A stretch of DNA of 64,000 nucleotides from Synoicihabitans lomoniglobus (GCF_029023725.1 NZ_CP119075.1:1111501-1175500); one strand, 5' to 3'. Positions 1 to 9,306 are shown, numbered from the stretch's first letter. Numbers and translations are program-made. The notes: generated by a model from the sequence alone, not told the origin.

Positions 1-751
1 GCGGCAGTTGGCGCTCAAGAAAACCGGCGGCGAGATCGTGCAGGAAACACGCGATTACGATGGCATCGCGGGCACCTCGCAATCGTTGCGCTCCAAGGAG
101 GAGGCGCACGACTACCGTTATTTTCCGGATCCCGATCTCATGCCCGTGCGCGTCGATGAAGCCTGGAAGGCACGCATCGCGGCCGAATGCCCCGAGCGTC
201 CTTTCGAGAAACAGCAACGGTTCATGACCGACTATGATCTGCCTTACACGATCACGTCGGTGCTCATCCCGGATCGCGAATTGAGCGATTGGTTTGAAGC
301 GGCGGTGACCATCGCGGGCCGCGCCAAAGCGCAGGCCGTGGGCAATTGGATCGCCAACGACTTGTTGCGCGAATTGAGCGCAGCCAAGATCGGCTTGGCC
401 GAGTCCAAGGTGACTCCGCCCCATCTGGCCGAACTGGTCGGATTGATCGATGTCGGCACGATTTCGAATCAGATTGCCCGGGAGGTTTTTAACGAGACCT
501 TCGCGAGCGGCGAAGCCCCGGCGGCGGTGGTGGATCGGAAAGGACTCAAGGACGACACCGACGCCGACGAGCTGGAGCAGTGGTGTCGCGATGCGATCGC
601 GGGCAACGACAAGGCGCGTGAACAATTTCTCGGCGGTAAGGACGGCGCCATCAACGCGATGAAAGGTCCGGTGATGAAAGCGTCGCGCGGCAAGGCCAAT
701 CCCAAGTTGGTCGACGAAACCCTGCGTCGCCTGCTGGCAAACTGGAGCTAG
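1..751 (+). CDS. gatB: GatB, Asp/Glu-tRNA amidotransferase subunit B (3' part)
   Basis: The frame is open from base 2 to the TAG at 749-751, so the 5' part lies outside the window and about 249 residues remain. GatB is the tRNA-binding, kinase-like subunit of GatCAB, which turns mischarged Glu-tRNA(Gln) and/or Asp-tRNA(Asn) into the amide form in the cytoplasm. The motif RSKEEAHDYRYFPDPDL, encoded at about 89-139, is diagnostic of the family. The helical and YqeY-like C-terminal region ends in NPKLVDETLRRLL, which in the family touches the tRNA. gatC and gatA are not visible here; they may lie upstream. Confidence 0.95.
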   Translation, partial: RQLALKKTGGEIVQETRDYDGIAGTSQSLRSKEEAHDYRYFPDPDLMPVRVDEAWKARIAAECPERPFEKQQRFMTDYDLPYTITSVLIPDRELSDWFEAAVTIAGRAKAQAVGNWIANDLLRELSAAKIGLAESKVTPPHLAELVGLIDVGTISNQIAREVFNETFASGEAPAAVVDRKGLKDDTDADELEQWCRDAIAGNDKAREQFLGGKDGAINAMKGPVMKASRGKANPKLVDETLRRLLANWS

Positions 752-824
752 TCGCTCGACTGCCGCTCGGTTAATTCGTGGGTCGGGCTTTACGCCCGAG
801 CGGTTGAGGCTTTCCTTAGCGGTC

Positions 825-3677
825 ATGCTTATATCCCCGGCTCGCTTCGTTTTTGCCCTGAGCTTGATGGGCACGCTGCTGTTTTCGACTGCGGCTGGGG
901 CCGATCCTCGAAGCGGAATTTGGGCACACACGGCATCCGACCTCAAACCGGACCCGCAGGTGGTTTGGGGCCAGCTCGACAACGGTTTTCGCTATGCGCT
1001 GTATCCGCACAATGCCGTGCCGGAAGTTGCGACGCTCCAATTTCTGGTGTTGTCGGGCGCATTGGAGGAAACGGAAAAAGAACGGGGCATCGCTCACTTC
1101 ATCGAGCACATGTGCTTCCGCGGCACGACCGATTTCACGGAGCGGGAGATGGTGGATTTCTTCCAGGAGCTGGGCATCGAATACGGTAGCGATGTCAATG
1201 CCGTGACCTCGTTTGATTACACGGCTTACACGTTGGATTTTCGTGATGCCTCCGCCGAGCTGTTGGGCAAGGGCATGCGGTTGTTTCGCAGCTTTGCGGA
1301 TGGCGTGACGTTTGACCCGGCCGCGATTGAAGAGGAGCGCGGGGTCATTCTCAGTGAGCTGCGCGGCCGCGACAGCGTCATGGCCAAAGGGCAGCTCGAT
1401 TCGTTGCAGACGATGTTTGCCGGACTGAGATTTCCGCATCGCGCGCCCGGGGGCTCGCCCGAAAGCATCGAATCGCTCACGCCTCGACAGTTCCGCGATT
1501 TTTACAACCGGACGTATCGGTCCGACTTGATGGTGCTCGTGGCGGCGGGGGATTTTGAACCCGCCGAGATCGAGCGCATGATCGCCGAGCGTTTTGGTTC
1601 CATGTCCAGGCCGGCCACTCCGCCTCCCGGTCGTGAGATGGGTGACTTGGTCGACGCCGCCGGCCTCCGGACCGGACTCTATCGGATCGGCAACGTGGGT
1701 TATGTGCGTGCGACCTTGGCCAATGTCACGCCGCTGCCCGACGTCCCGGATTCGCAGGCGGCGCGCGTGCAGCAGCAGCAAGCGGCGTTTGCCCAGGCGT
1801 TGTTGGGCACGCGGTTGAGCCGGGGTCTGGCGGCGACGCCGGGCGGGAGTGCGGGCGTGGAAACCTTGCTCGGCCACCGCTCGGTCATGGCATCGGTGAT
1901 GACCAACGGCCAAGCGTGGACCCGAAACATCACCGCGTTGGACCAGTTGCTGCGGGCCACGTTGGAGTGGGGATTTGAGCCGACGGAACTGGCGGTCCCA
2001 CGCGAGCGCCAGTTGCGCATGGCTCGACTGATGATCGAGCAGATCCCGCAGACCGATCCCCACGTGATCAGTCAGGCGCTGCTGGATTCCATTGTGCGGC
2101 ATCAAGTGTTTGTGCCCCGGGAGCAGGAGTATGGCTGGATGATCGATTGGCTCAGCACGATCGATGCGGAGCAGTTGACCAACGTGTTGCGCAACCTGTG
2201 GGATCTGGATCGGCTCGTGGTGCATTTCAGCGGGGACATGGACCCCGCACTGAAAGCCGCGGAAGTGACGGCGGCATTGTTGAAAGATCGGAAAACGCCG
2301 ACCCGGCAAGTGCGACCGGGACAGCGCAAAGAGACCGTGTTCGAGTTGAAGGATTGGGGCGAGCCCACGGCAGCCGAACTCGTGCGCGAGCTGCCCGAGG
2401 TCGGGGCGAAACTGTTTAAGTTTGGCAACGAAGTGCGGCTCAATCTCGTCACCTCGACGCAGGAACCCGGTGTCGTCCACACGATCGTGCGGGTGGGCAC
2501 GGGGTTGCTCGACATGCCGGGCAATGAGCCGGCGCTCAAGGAGTTTGGTTTGCAGACCCTGTTCGCCAGTGGCACGGCCTACTATCGACCGGAGCAACTG
2601 AAGCAGATCATCGACGAACGCTTTCTCGGGTTCGAATTTGATGTGGAGGACTACGATGCGTTCACGTTTCGCGGTATCACCCAGCGGGAGGACTTGTCTT
2701 CGATGCTGGGGGTCGTGACCGAGTTTCTCTACAAGCCCAAGTTTGGCACCTACGTGCATCGCACGGAGAAACGAAAAGCCGCGATGTCGCGCGCGTCCAA
2801 CACCATGGGCATGCAGGAAGGGATGCGGGAGCTCACGGATTACTTGTTCGAGGGCGACGCGCGGTTCACCTGGGGCACGATGGTCGATTACCTGGGGCTG
2901 AGTTCGATCGACGTGAAACGTTGGCTCGAAGAACCGCTGACCAAGGGCTACGTGGAGGTCACGATCGTCGGCGACGTGAGCGAGGCGGAAGCGCTGGAGA
3001 TGGTGGGCAATACGCTGGGCTCGCTCAGCCCGCGAGCGGCGGAAAAGAAGCCCCGTCGCAAACCGCAGCCGGTCAAGTTATCGGCCCGGCCCGGTTTCAA
3101 ACGGATCGAGTTTGTGGGCGAGCAACATCTCGCTGCGGTGATGGGGATCTGGCCGGTGACGGAGTCGCTGACGATCCGCGATCGCGCGGCGCTCTACTTG
3201 TTGTCCAAGGTGCTGGAGCTCCACATCCGCGAAGAGATTCGCAACAACCTGGGCTTGGCCTATGCGCCGAGCGCGAACTACCAGAATTTTGATGGATTTC
3301 CCGAGTTCGGATTAATGCGGGCGATGATCGATTGCTCGTCTTCGGAAACCACACGGATAGCCCGCCTCGTGGAGGACATTGCGTTTGAGCTTTCCGGCCA
3401 AGGCGTGGATGAGGGCGAATTCAAGGGCGCGCGGGGCATTCTCTCCAGTCGCATTCGGCGAGCGTGGCTCGACAATAATTTTGTGCTCAACCAATTGATC
3501 CGCGCCCAGGAAAGACCGGAGAGCGTGGATGAGTTGCTGGCTCTCAAAGCGGGCTTGGTGGACGACGTCACGCTCGAGGAGGTCGATGCTTGGACCAAGA
3601 AGATCCTCACCCGGCGCAACAGTCGCACCGCGGCGATCGTGCCCAAACAGTTCGTGGGGCTTTTCCAGACAAACTGA
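825..3677 (+). CDS. M16 family zinc peptidase, secreted (about 950 aa)
   Basis: Two-half M16 (insulinase/PqqL-like) metallopeptidase. Counting from the ATG at 825, the inverted zinc motif HFIEH lies at residues 91-95, and the downstream acidic ligand is in EEERGVILSE. A second M16-like half (around residues 520-950) lacks HxxEH, as is usual for the inactive C-terminal half. The first 27 residues (hydrophobic stretch ending STAAGADP) look like a signal peptide, so it should act in the periplasm or outside the cell. A TTG at 804 would add 7 residues, but the ATG gives the cleaner signal peptide. It is one of three M16 proteins in this window; substrate unknown. Confidence 0.88.
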   Translation: MLISPARFVFALSLMGTLLFSTAAGADPRSGIWAHTASDLKPDPQVVWGQLDNGFRYALYPHNAVPEVATLQFLVLSGALEETEKERGIAHFIEHMCFRGTTDFTEREMVDFFQELGIEYGSDVNAVTSFDYTAYTLDFRDASAELLGKGMRLFRSFADGVTFDPAAIEEERGVILSELRGRDSVMAKGQLDSLQTMFAGLRFPHRAPGGSPESIESLTPRQFRDFYNRTYRSDLMVLVAAGDFEPAEIERMIAERFGSMSRPATPPPGREMGDLVDAAGLRTGLYRIGNVGYVRATLANVTPLPDVPDSQAARVQQQQAAFAQALLGTRLSRGLAATPGGSAGVETLLGHRSVMASVMTNGQAWTRNITALDQLLRATLEWGFEPTELAVPRERQLRMARLMIEQIPQTDPHVISQALLDSIVRHQVFVPREQEYGWMIDWLSTIDAEQLTNVLRNLWDLDRLVVHFSGDMDPALKAAEVTAALLKDRKTPTRQVRPGQRKETVFELKDWGEPTAAELVRELPEVGAKLFKFGNEVRLNLVTSTQEPGVVHTIVRVGTGLLDMPGNEPALKEFGLQTLFASGTAYYRPEQLKQIIDERFLGFEFDVEDYDAFTFRGITQREDLSSMLGVVTEFLYKPKFGTYVHRTEKRKAAMSRASNTMGMQEGMRELTDYLFEGDARFTWGTMVDYLGLSSIDVKRWLEEPLTKGYVEVTIVGDVSEAEALEMVGNTLGSLSPRAAEKKPRRKPQPVKLSARPGFKRIEFVGEQHLAAVMGIWPVTESLTIRDRAALYLLSKVLELHIREEIRNNLGLAYAPSANYQNFDGFPEFGLMRAMIDCSSSETTRIARLVEDIAFELSGQGVDEGEFKGARGILSSRIRRAWLDNNFVLNQLIRAQERPESVDELLALKAGLVDDVTLEEVDAWTKKILTRRNSRTAAIVPKQFVGLFQTN

Positions 3678-3745
3678 GGTCGTGCGGTTCGTCCGGGAAG
3701 GGGGAGGGCGAGGCGGCGCCCCGGTGTTCCGACTTATGCGGGCCC

Positions 3746-3771
3746 AAAAAAACCGCAGAGCGAATCTGCGG
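3746..3771 (-). terminator. Rho-independent terminator of the fur-like gene
   Basis: A 7-bp perfect stem (CCGCAGA at 3753-3759, TCTGCGG at 3765-3771) has a 5-base loop. Read on the minus strand it is followed by seven T residues (A tract at 3746-3752). It sits just past the stop of the minus-strand Fur-family gene. Confidence 0.85.
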
Positions 3772-3795
3772 TTGGGAAGGGGCGGAACGGAACGC

Positions 3796-4332
3796 TCAGC
3801 GAATTTCGGCCATGACCGAGCCGTGTTGGACGCGGTCGATCGGGTGTTTCGGTGCCCGGGCGAAGAATTCGACCATGTGCGATACGTTGGTGTAGCCGCG
3901 AGCGATGAGCTTTTTTTCGATTTCCTGCATGGCTTCGCTGAGTTCGATCGCGAGATCGGAATCGAGTTCGCCGACCGCATTGGAGGCCTTGTCCACCACG
4001 TGGTAGGCGGGAGCGTCGTCCAGCGCGATCTGGTAGAGGCTCGTGCCATTGTGGAAGAAACAGCGGCGCACGAGGCCCAGTTCTTCAAAGGCCGCCAAGC
4101 AACGATAGACCGTCACCAAGTCACAGGCCGTGTTGGAAAGCTCGGCATGAATCTGCTCGATGCTCGCCGGAAGGGCTCGCTTGATGAGGGCCTCCAGGAT
4201 GGCGATCCGAGGCTGGGTGATGCGCAAACCGGCGGATTTCAGGCGGTTGCATGCGATTTGCAATGCAGCGGCGGTCGGGGACTCGTCGTTGAGTTGCGGA
4301 AGAGGATGATTTGTCTGAGTCGAGGCAATCAT
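3796..4332 (-). CDS. Fur-family transcriptional regulator with eroded metal site
   Basis: 178-aa protein with the Fur-type N-terminal winged helix: RLKSAGLRITQPRIAILEAL, then the recognition helix region DLVTVYRCLAAFEELGLVRR. In canonical Fur, Zur and PerR the next segment carries an HHxHxxCxxC block and a second CxxC. Here it reads APAYHVVDKASNAVGEL and no CxxC occurs anywhere, so the structural zinc site is absent and the regulatory site is at least partly lost. The C-terminal dimerisation segment (KKLIARGYTNVSHMVEFF) is recognisable. It is divergent from the Minf_1886 gene; TGTAAA/TTTACA repeats upstream may be its operator. The sensed signal cannot be told from the sequence. Confidence 0.8.
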   Translation of the reverse strand: MIASTQTNHPLPQLNDESPTAAALQIACNRLKSAGLRITQPRIAILEALIKRALPASIEQIHAELSNTACDLVTVYRCLAAFEELGLVRRCFFHNGTSLYQIALDDAPAYHVVDKASNAVGELDSDLAIELSEAMQEIEKKLIARGYTNVSHMVEFFARAPKHPIDRVQHGSVMAEIR

Positions 4333-4380
4333 TGTATGAGGAATAGTTTTGCCATGGAGTTACAGTCACGTAACGCAAAA

Positions 4381-4416
4381 TGTAAACAAGTGAGGTTCCT
4401 TTACACTTAATTTACA
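4381..4416. promoter_or_regulatory. Candidate operator: TGTAAA / TTTACA inverted repeats
   Basis: In the 193-bp gap between two divergent genes, TGTAAA (4381-4386) faces TTTACA (4400-4405), and a second TTTACA follows at 4411-4416. The A+T-rich symmetric arms stand out from the GC-rich surroundings and lie 49-84 bp upstream of the fur-like start codon. Autoregulation by the Fur-family protein is an inference. Confidence 0.4.
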
Positions 4417-4525
4417 TTCACAGGGAGGCCGGTTAAAATCTCCCTCGGAAATGTTGCTTTTTGACCTTCATGCGGGGTTGCGAGGTCGCTCGGGTCGGGC
4501 CACGGTGCGGTTTAAATAGCCGACC

Positions 4526-4942
4526 ATGCAGGACCTCGATTTCAACGAAGTAGTGACTCTGATTTGCAAAGAGGACAACCGATTTCACCGCAACGCCTAC
4601 ACGTTCGTGCGGCAAGGGTTGGACTTTACCGTCAAGGAGCTGAAGAAGAGCGACTCGAGCCGCGCGGGCCGTTCGCTGCATGTCACGGGCGTCGAGTTGT
4701 TGATGGGCATGCGCGCTTATGCGCTGGATCAATACGGCCCCATGGCGCGCACCGTGCTCCACGAGTGGGGCGTGAAGCGCTGCGGGCACTTCGGTGATCT
4801 CGTGTTCAATCTCATCGAATACAACGTTTTCAGCAAAACGGATCAGGACCGGCGGGAGGATTTCACGGAAGTCTACACGTTCGAAGAAGCGTTTGATGCT
4901 CCGTTCATGCCGGCCAAATCCGGGGGCCGGAAATCCGCCTGA
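4526..4942 (+). CDS. Minf_1886 (TIGR04138) family protein
   Basis: 138-aa cytoplasmic protein of a family restricted to Verrucomicrobia and Planctomycetes, with no known function. Recognised by NAYTFVRQGLDFTVKEL near the start, HVTGVELLMGMRAYALDQYG in the middle and the segment VLHEWGVKRCGHFGDLVFNLIE. The ATG at 4526 is the only good start. There are no membrane segments. It is followed 107 bp later by the second M16 gene, so cotranscription is possible but unproven. Confidence 0.8.
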   Translation: MQDLDFNEVVTLICKEDNRFHRNAYTFVRQGLDFTVKELKKSDSSRAGRSLHVTGVELLMGMRAYALDQYGPMARTVLHEWGVKRCGHFGDLVFNLIEYNVFSKTDQDRREDFTEVYTFEEAFDAPFMPAKSGGRKSA

Positions 4943-5049
4943 TTCCCTGCGGTTGACCGGTCGGGCCGGGGCTCATTCCCTCGGTTGACCACGCCCTTGG
5001 GCCTTTCGTTCGCATCGTCTTGGCGAACTGTTTCGTAACTTTGTCTTTT

Positions 5050-7611
5050 ATGCCTGCGTCGCTCGCCTCCGATTTCAAACTTCTCCAAAAATTATGGCGT
5101 GATGCGCCGACCCGTCGCGTTCTGCCCAACGGACTCACCGTCATTCAGCAGCGCGATCCGGCCGCCACCGTGGCCTCGGTGCAGGTTTGGGTAAAAACGG
5201 GCAGCATTCACGAGCAACAGCATCTCGGGGCCGGGCTCTCGCATTACTTGGAGCATCTGTTATTCAAGGGCACCGAGCGGCGGGAAGGACGGGAGATCTC
5301 AACCGAAGTCCAGGCTCACGGGGGCTACATCAATGCCTACACGTCGTTTGAACGCACGGTCTACTACATTGATATCCCGGCCGAACACGCGCCGGTGGCC
5401 GTCGATATTCTGGGCGATGCCGTGCTGCACTCGACCTTGCCGGCCGATGAGGTCGAGCGGGAAAAACAAGTGATCCTGCGCGAGATCGACATGGGGTTGG
5501 ACGACCCGGATCTCCGACTGTGGCAGAGCCTTTTTGAAACGGTCTACCGCACCAATTCCTACCGCGAGCCGATCATCGGTCACCGCGATGTCTTTGCCGC
5601 CGTGGATCGCGATGCCCTCGTCGACTATTACCGGAATCGCTACGTGCCCAACAACATCGTGCTGGTGGTCACCGGGGGCTTCGATACCGCGGCGATAGAC
5701 GCGGCGATCGAGCAGCACTGGGGCAAGGCTCCACGCCGTCGTCTGGCTCCGGTGATTCTTCCGGTCGAACCGACCGCGCTGGCACCGCGAGTGCAGCATC
5801 TCGAGGAGGACGTGGAGATCGTGCGCGGCGCCTTGGCCTGGACGATTCCCGGGCTGACTCATCCGGACGCCGCGACCTTGGATGTGCTGGCGATGATTCT
5901 GGGCAACGGCGACAGCTCGCTGCTCTGGGAAGCGATCCGCGAAAAGGCCCGCCTCGTGCATTCGATCGATGTGACCAGCTGGAATCCCGGCGACCACGGC
6001 CTGTTTTACCTGAGCTTTATCTGCGATCTGGACGAGCGGGACAAGACGCTCGCCGCCATTCCCCGGGAACTGCGCCGCATCGAGAAAAAGGGGTTCACCG
6101 CGGGGCAGGTGCGCAAAGCCGTGCGGCAGTTGGTGGTCGGGGAAATCAACGGTCGCAAGACTGTGGCCGGACGAGCCTCGCGCCTTGGCGTCGCGGAAGT
6201 CGTCGCCGGTGACATGCTGTTCACCCAGGGCTATTTCGAACGACTCAAACGCATCACTCCCGCCAGCCTGCGCCGCGCGTTGCGCACGTATTTGCTCGAT
6301 GGGCACAGCACGACCGTGACCCTCACGCCCAAGGCTCCCGCTGCAGTGTCGACCAACGCACCCGCGGCGATCAGCACGACCTCCGACGCCGGGCTGGTCC
6401 GCGAACAATTGGCCAATGGCACGCGCCTCCTGCTCCAACCCGACTCGCGTCTGCCCAACTTGCATTTCCGGCTGTTGTGTCTCGGCGGTGGTGCGTTCGA
6501 GCCCACCGACCAACGCGGCACCACCGCCTTGATGGCGACGTTGCTGGCTCGCGACACTGCCAAACGTTCCGCCGCCCAAGTCGCCGGTGCGATCGAATCG
6601 GTGGGCGGGTCGCTCTCGCCGGTGTTTGGCAACAACACCTTCGGCCTCTCCGTCGAAGTGTTGCCCGGCGATGTGGATCTGGCCCTCGATCTGTTGGCCG
6701 AAGCGGCGCTCAAGCCGACCTTCACCAAGGATTCCTTCGAGATCGAACGCGATGCGCAGATTGCTGATTTACAACAGGATGTCGACGACATCGTGACGAT
6801 CGGGCGCAAGCAACTGCGGAAACGTTTCTTCGGCAGCCATCCCCTCGCGGTTGATGCGCACGGCGAGGTCGATCACCTGCGCACCGTCAAACCACGGGAT
6901 CTCGTGACGCTGCATCGGCGGCTCATGGTGGGATCCAACGTGGTTTTGTCAGTTGCAGGCGATTTCAACGCCAAGACGCTTGCGCCCAAACTGCGCATGC
7001 TGCTGCGCCGTTTCAAAAAGGCCGCGCTCGCCTCGAGTTCCCCTACGTTGGATCACCCGGCGGAGGTGGGAGATTTTGTCGAAATCCAACCGCGGCAACA
7101 GGCGGTGGTGTTTCAGGGTTACCTGGGACCGGGCGTGTGTTCGGAAGATTTCCACGTGGCCGAAGTCGCCGACGAATTGTTCAGCGGCATGTCGTCGCGA
7201 CTTTTCGAGCGCGTGCGCGAGGAAAAAGGCCTGGCTTACTACGTGCGTTCGTCGCGCGTCGTCAGTTTGGACAGCGGGATGTTTTACTTCTACGCGGGCA
7301 CTGCGCCGGGCAAAGAAACGGAAGTGCTCAAGGAGATCGAACTGGAGATCGCGCGCATGGCGCGGGGACGCATCACCAAGGCCGAGCTCACGCGTTGCCA
7401 GACGCGGCTCTGCGCTGGTCGCCGCATGGGACTGCAATCCAACGGATCACGTGCCATGCATGTCGCGCTCAACGAACTCTACGGTCAGCCGCTCGATGAT
7501 GGCAGCGACTTCGAAGCCCGCATCAATGCGGTGACGATCAAATCCCTCGCCGCCTTTGCCCGGCGATATCTCAAACGCGACGCCTGCACGCAGGTGGTGG
7601 TCCGGCCGTGA
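5050..7611 (+). CDS. M16 family zinc peptidase, apparently cytoplasmic (853 aa)
   Basis: Second M16 protease. Taking the ATG at 5050 (a TTG at 5020 is in frame but lacks support), the zinc motif HYLEH is at residues 65-69 and the acidic ligand lies in EREKQVILREIDMGLDD. A second M16 half follows from about residue 440 (LVREQLANGTRLLLQPD), without HxxEH. No signal peptide or membrane segment is visible, unlike the other two M16 genes, so a cytoplasmic processing or oligopeptide-degrading role is plausible. Its TGA overlaps the GTG of the next gene by 4 bp, which suggests translational coupling. Confidence 0.88.
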   Translation: MPASLASDFKLLQKLWRDAPTRRVLPNGLTVIQQRDPAATVASVQVWVKTGSIHEQQHLGAGLSHYLEHLLFKGTERREGREISTEVQAHGGYINAYTSFERTVYYIDIPAEHAPVAVDILGDAVLHSTLPADEVEREKQVILREIDMGLDDPDLRLWQSLFETVYRTNSYREPIIGHRDVFAAVDRDALVDYYRNRYVPNNIVLVVTGGFDTAAIDAAIEQHWGKAPRRRLAPVILPVEPTALAPRVQHLEEDVEIVRGALAWTIPGLTHPDAATLDVLAMILGNGDSSLLWEAIREKARLVHSIDVTSWNPGDHGLFYLSFICDLDERDKTLAAIPRELRRIEKKGFTAGQVRKAVRQLVVGEINGRKTVAGRASRLGVAEVVAGDMLFTQGYFERLKRITPASLRRALRTYLLDGHSTTVTLTPKAPAAVSTNAPAAISTTSDAGLVREQLANGTRLLLQPDSRLPNLHFRLLCLGGGAFEPTDQRGTTALMATLLARDTAKRSAAQVAGAIESVGGSLSPVFGNNTFGLSVEVLPGDVDLALDLLAEAALKPTFTKDSFEIERDAQIADLQQDVDDIVTIGRKQLRKRFFGSHPLAVDAHGEVDHLRTVKPRDLVTLHRRLMVGSNVVLSVAGDFNAKTLAPKLRMLLRRFKKAALASSSPTLDHPAEVGDFVEIQPRQQAVVFQGYLGPGVCSEDFHVAEVADELFSGMSSRLFERVREEKGLAYYVRSSRVVSLDSGMFYFYAGTAPGKETEVLKEIELEIARMARGRITKAELTRCQTRLCAGRRMGLQSNGSRAMHVALNELYGQPLDDGSDFEARINAVTIKSLAAFARRYLKRDACTQVVVRP

Positions 7612-8396
7612 GTGATTGGGCCGATCTCTTCCCGGAGGATGATTTCGGCTTTCGGCTGACGCTGCGCCGGGGCGATCCGACGACGTTTTTCGCGGCCTCC
7701 TCACTCGGTGCCGCCATTGGAGCCGAGCGTCGACGCGGTCTGGCGCAATCGCCCGACGATTACGTCATCATGCCGCCGCCGGCCCAGACCGCGTGGGCGG
7801 AGTTCGTGGAGTCGGCGACCGCGTGGTCCGGGTTGCCCGTTTCGCCCGATCCGGTGATGGCCGGTCAACAACTCGAGCCCGACGTGGTGCTGCTGTGCCG
7901 GGATGATCGCGGTGTGTTTCGGGTCGCCGGCGGCGTGGTGGTGTTTCCCAGCCATTGGGCACTGGCGGACAAGATGGGTCTGACCTTGCTCGAAACCCAC
8001 GGCGCGGTTCCGGGGCTCAATGCGAAGATTGGTCCGGCCATCGATCGTTATCTCGACAAAATCAAACCGGGCTTCGTGGCTGGACGACCCAACTGGGGTC
8101 TCGCCGCCACGGACGCGTGGAACCTGCATCCGTCCACGCACCCGCCCGCGCTCACTGCCGGAATGACCACCGACCAAATGTGGCTGCGCGTGGAGCGGCA
8201 AATCCTCACCCCGTTGCCCCGCACCGGCGCAATGTTGTTCGCGATTCGCATCGAACGCATCCGCCTCGATGCCTTCCTCGCCGACTCCGATGCCCGCCGC
8301 CGTTTTCACCGCACGATTTCCACGATGCCACCCGAGGTCGCCGCTTACAAAGGACTGGCGGCAGTGGCTGACGATCTCGTAGAGCGCACCCGATGA
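7608..8396 (+). CDS. DUF3445 / haem-dependent oxidative N-demethylase alpha-like protein
   Basis: 262-aa protein of the DUF3445 (PF11927) family, whose characterised member is the haem-binding alpha subunit of a Pseudomonas dimethylamine-oxidising N-demethylase. Recognisable blocks are VVFPSHWALADKMGLTLLETHGAVPG and the segment around NWGLAATDAWNLHP, which are typical of the family. The GTG start at 7608 overlaps the preceding M16 stop by 4 bp. The partner subunits known for the Pseudomonas enzyme (flavin/iron-sulfur reductase and others) are not next to it, so either a different electron donor is used or the subunits are elsewhere. The assignment rests on motif memory; the substrate is unknown. 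Confidence 0.75.
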   Translation: MSDWADLFPEDDFGFRLTLRRGDPTTFFAASSLGAAIGAERRRGLAQSPDDYVIMPPPAQTAWAEFVESATAWSGLPVSPDPVMAGQQLEPDVVLLCRDDRGVFRVAGGVVVFPSHWALADKMGLTLLETHGAVPGLNAKIGPAIDRYLDKIKPGFVAGRPNWGLAATDAWNLHPSTHPPALTAGMTTDQMWLRVERQILTPLPRTGAMLFAIRIERIRLDAFLADSDARRRFHRTISTMPPEVAAYKGLAAVADDLVERTR

Positions 8397-8445
8397 TGCG
8401 GGGGTGAGTCCGCGATTCAATGGAGGCAGAAATCGCCGTGGTTTG

Positions 8446-9285
8446 TTACGCGGTATTCGTCACGCCGCCACTCCACTTGAGCTTGGTGCGGACGACGCCG
8501 AAGTGGTCGTAGGTTGCGCGTTGCACCAGTTTGAGGCGTTGCGGTGAAACCGTGATCGTGACGGCGGTGCCTTCGCATATCCGGATCAGGCGTTGGCCGT
8601 CGATCGCGACCAGCAGGCTCGCGTCCTCGTAGCGCGGGGTGACGCGCAACTTCACGTCATCGCGAAAGATGATCGAACGGTTGCTCAACGTGTGTGGGCA
8701 AATGGGCGTGAGCGCGATGACTTCCGCGCCGGGATGAATCAGCGGTCCTCCCGCCGAGAGATTGTAAGCCGTCGACCCGGTGGGCGATGACAGGATCAAG
8801 CCGTCGCAGGTGTAGGTGGTGACGAGTTCGTCGTTGGCGTGCACCGAAAGCTGCACGAGGCGCGAGTGATGCTCGTCTTTGATGAGCACATCGTTGAGCG
8901 CGAGGTCGTGTTGATGCGACTCGGTCGAGCAATCGAGCAGGGCGCGTTCCGCGATCTCAAAATTACCTGCCAGGAGCGACTCGAAATGTTCGCGGGCTTC
9001 GTCGGCGGAAAAAGTGGTGAGAAATCCCAGGGAGCCCCGATTGACCCCGATGATGGGCACGCCGGCTTCGGCCGCGATACGAGCCACGCCGAGCAGGGTG
9101 CCGTCGCCGCCGATTACACAGCAGGCGTCGGTGCCGGCCAGATAGTCAGATGCCACTGGAAACGCGCTCGTTTCCTTCACCGCCACACCGGCGGTGCGGG
9201 CGATCGCCATGAGTCCGGCGGCGATTTCCGCGGCGCCGTCTTTCTGGGCATTGACGACAAAGGCGAGAGTTCGGATCGGCGACAT
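8446..9285 (-). CDS. nadK: NAD kinase
   Basis: 279-aa ATP:NAD 2'-phosphotransferase, the cytoplasmic source of NADP. The GGDGT motif (residues 59-63) follows a Rossmann-like N-terminal strand. The second signature region reads DGLILSSPTGSTAYNLSAGG, and the conserved acidic NAD-binding segment appears as ALNDVLI. The length is normal for bacterial NadK. It is the last gene of a minus-strand group mutM-tlyA-nadK, 21 bp after the tlyA stop. No terminator hairpin is evident before the convergent DUF3445 gene. Confidence 0.95.
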   Translation of the reverse strand: MSPIRTLAFVVNAQKDGAAEIAAGLMAIARTAGVAVKETSAFPVASDYLAGTDACCVIGGDGTLLGVARIAAEAGVPIIGVNRGSLGFLTTFSADEAREHFESLLAGNFEIAERALLDCSTESHQHDLALNDVLIKDEHHSRLVQLSVHANDELVTTYTCDGLILSSPTGSTAYNLSAGGPLIHPGAEVIALTPICPHTLSNRSIIFRDDVKLRVTPRYEDASLLVAIDGQRLIRICEGTAVTITVSPQRLKLVQRATYDHFGVVRTKLKWSGGVTNTA

Positions 9286-9306
9286 GATGGATGGGGATTA
9301 CAGCAC

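Noticed and set aside
816..2759. 647-codon open frame on the minus strand, opposite the first M16 gene
   Set aside because: Rich in His/Arg/Gln with no domain, no signal and no plausible start. It mirrors the GC-rich codon pattern of the real gene on the other strand.
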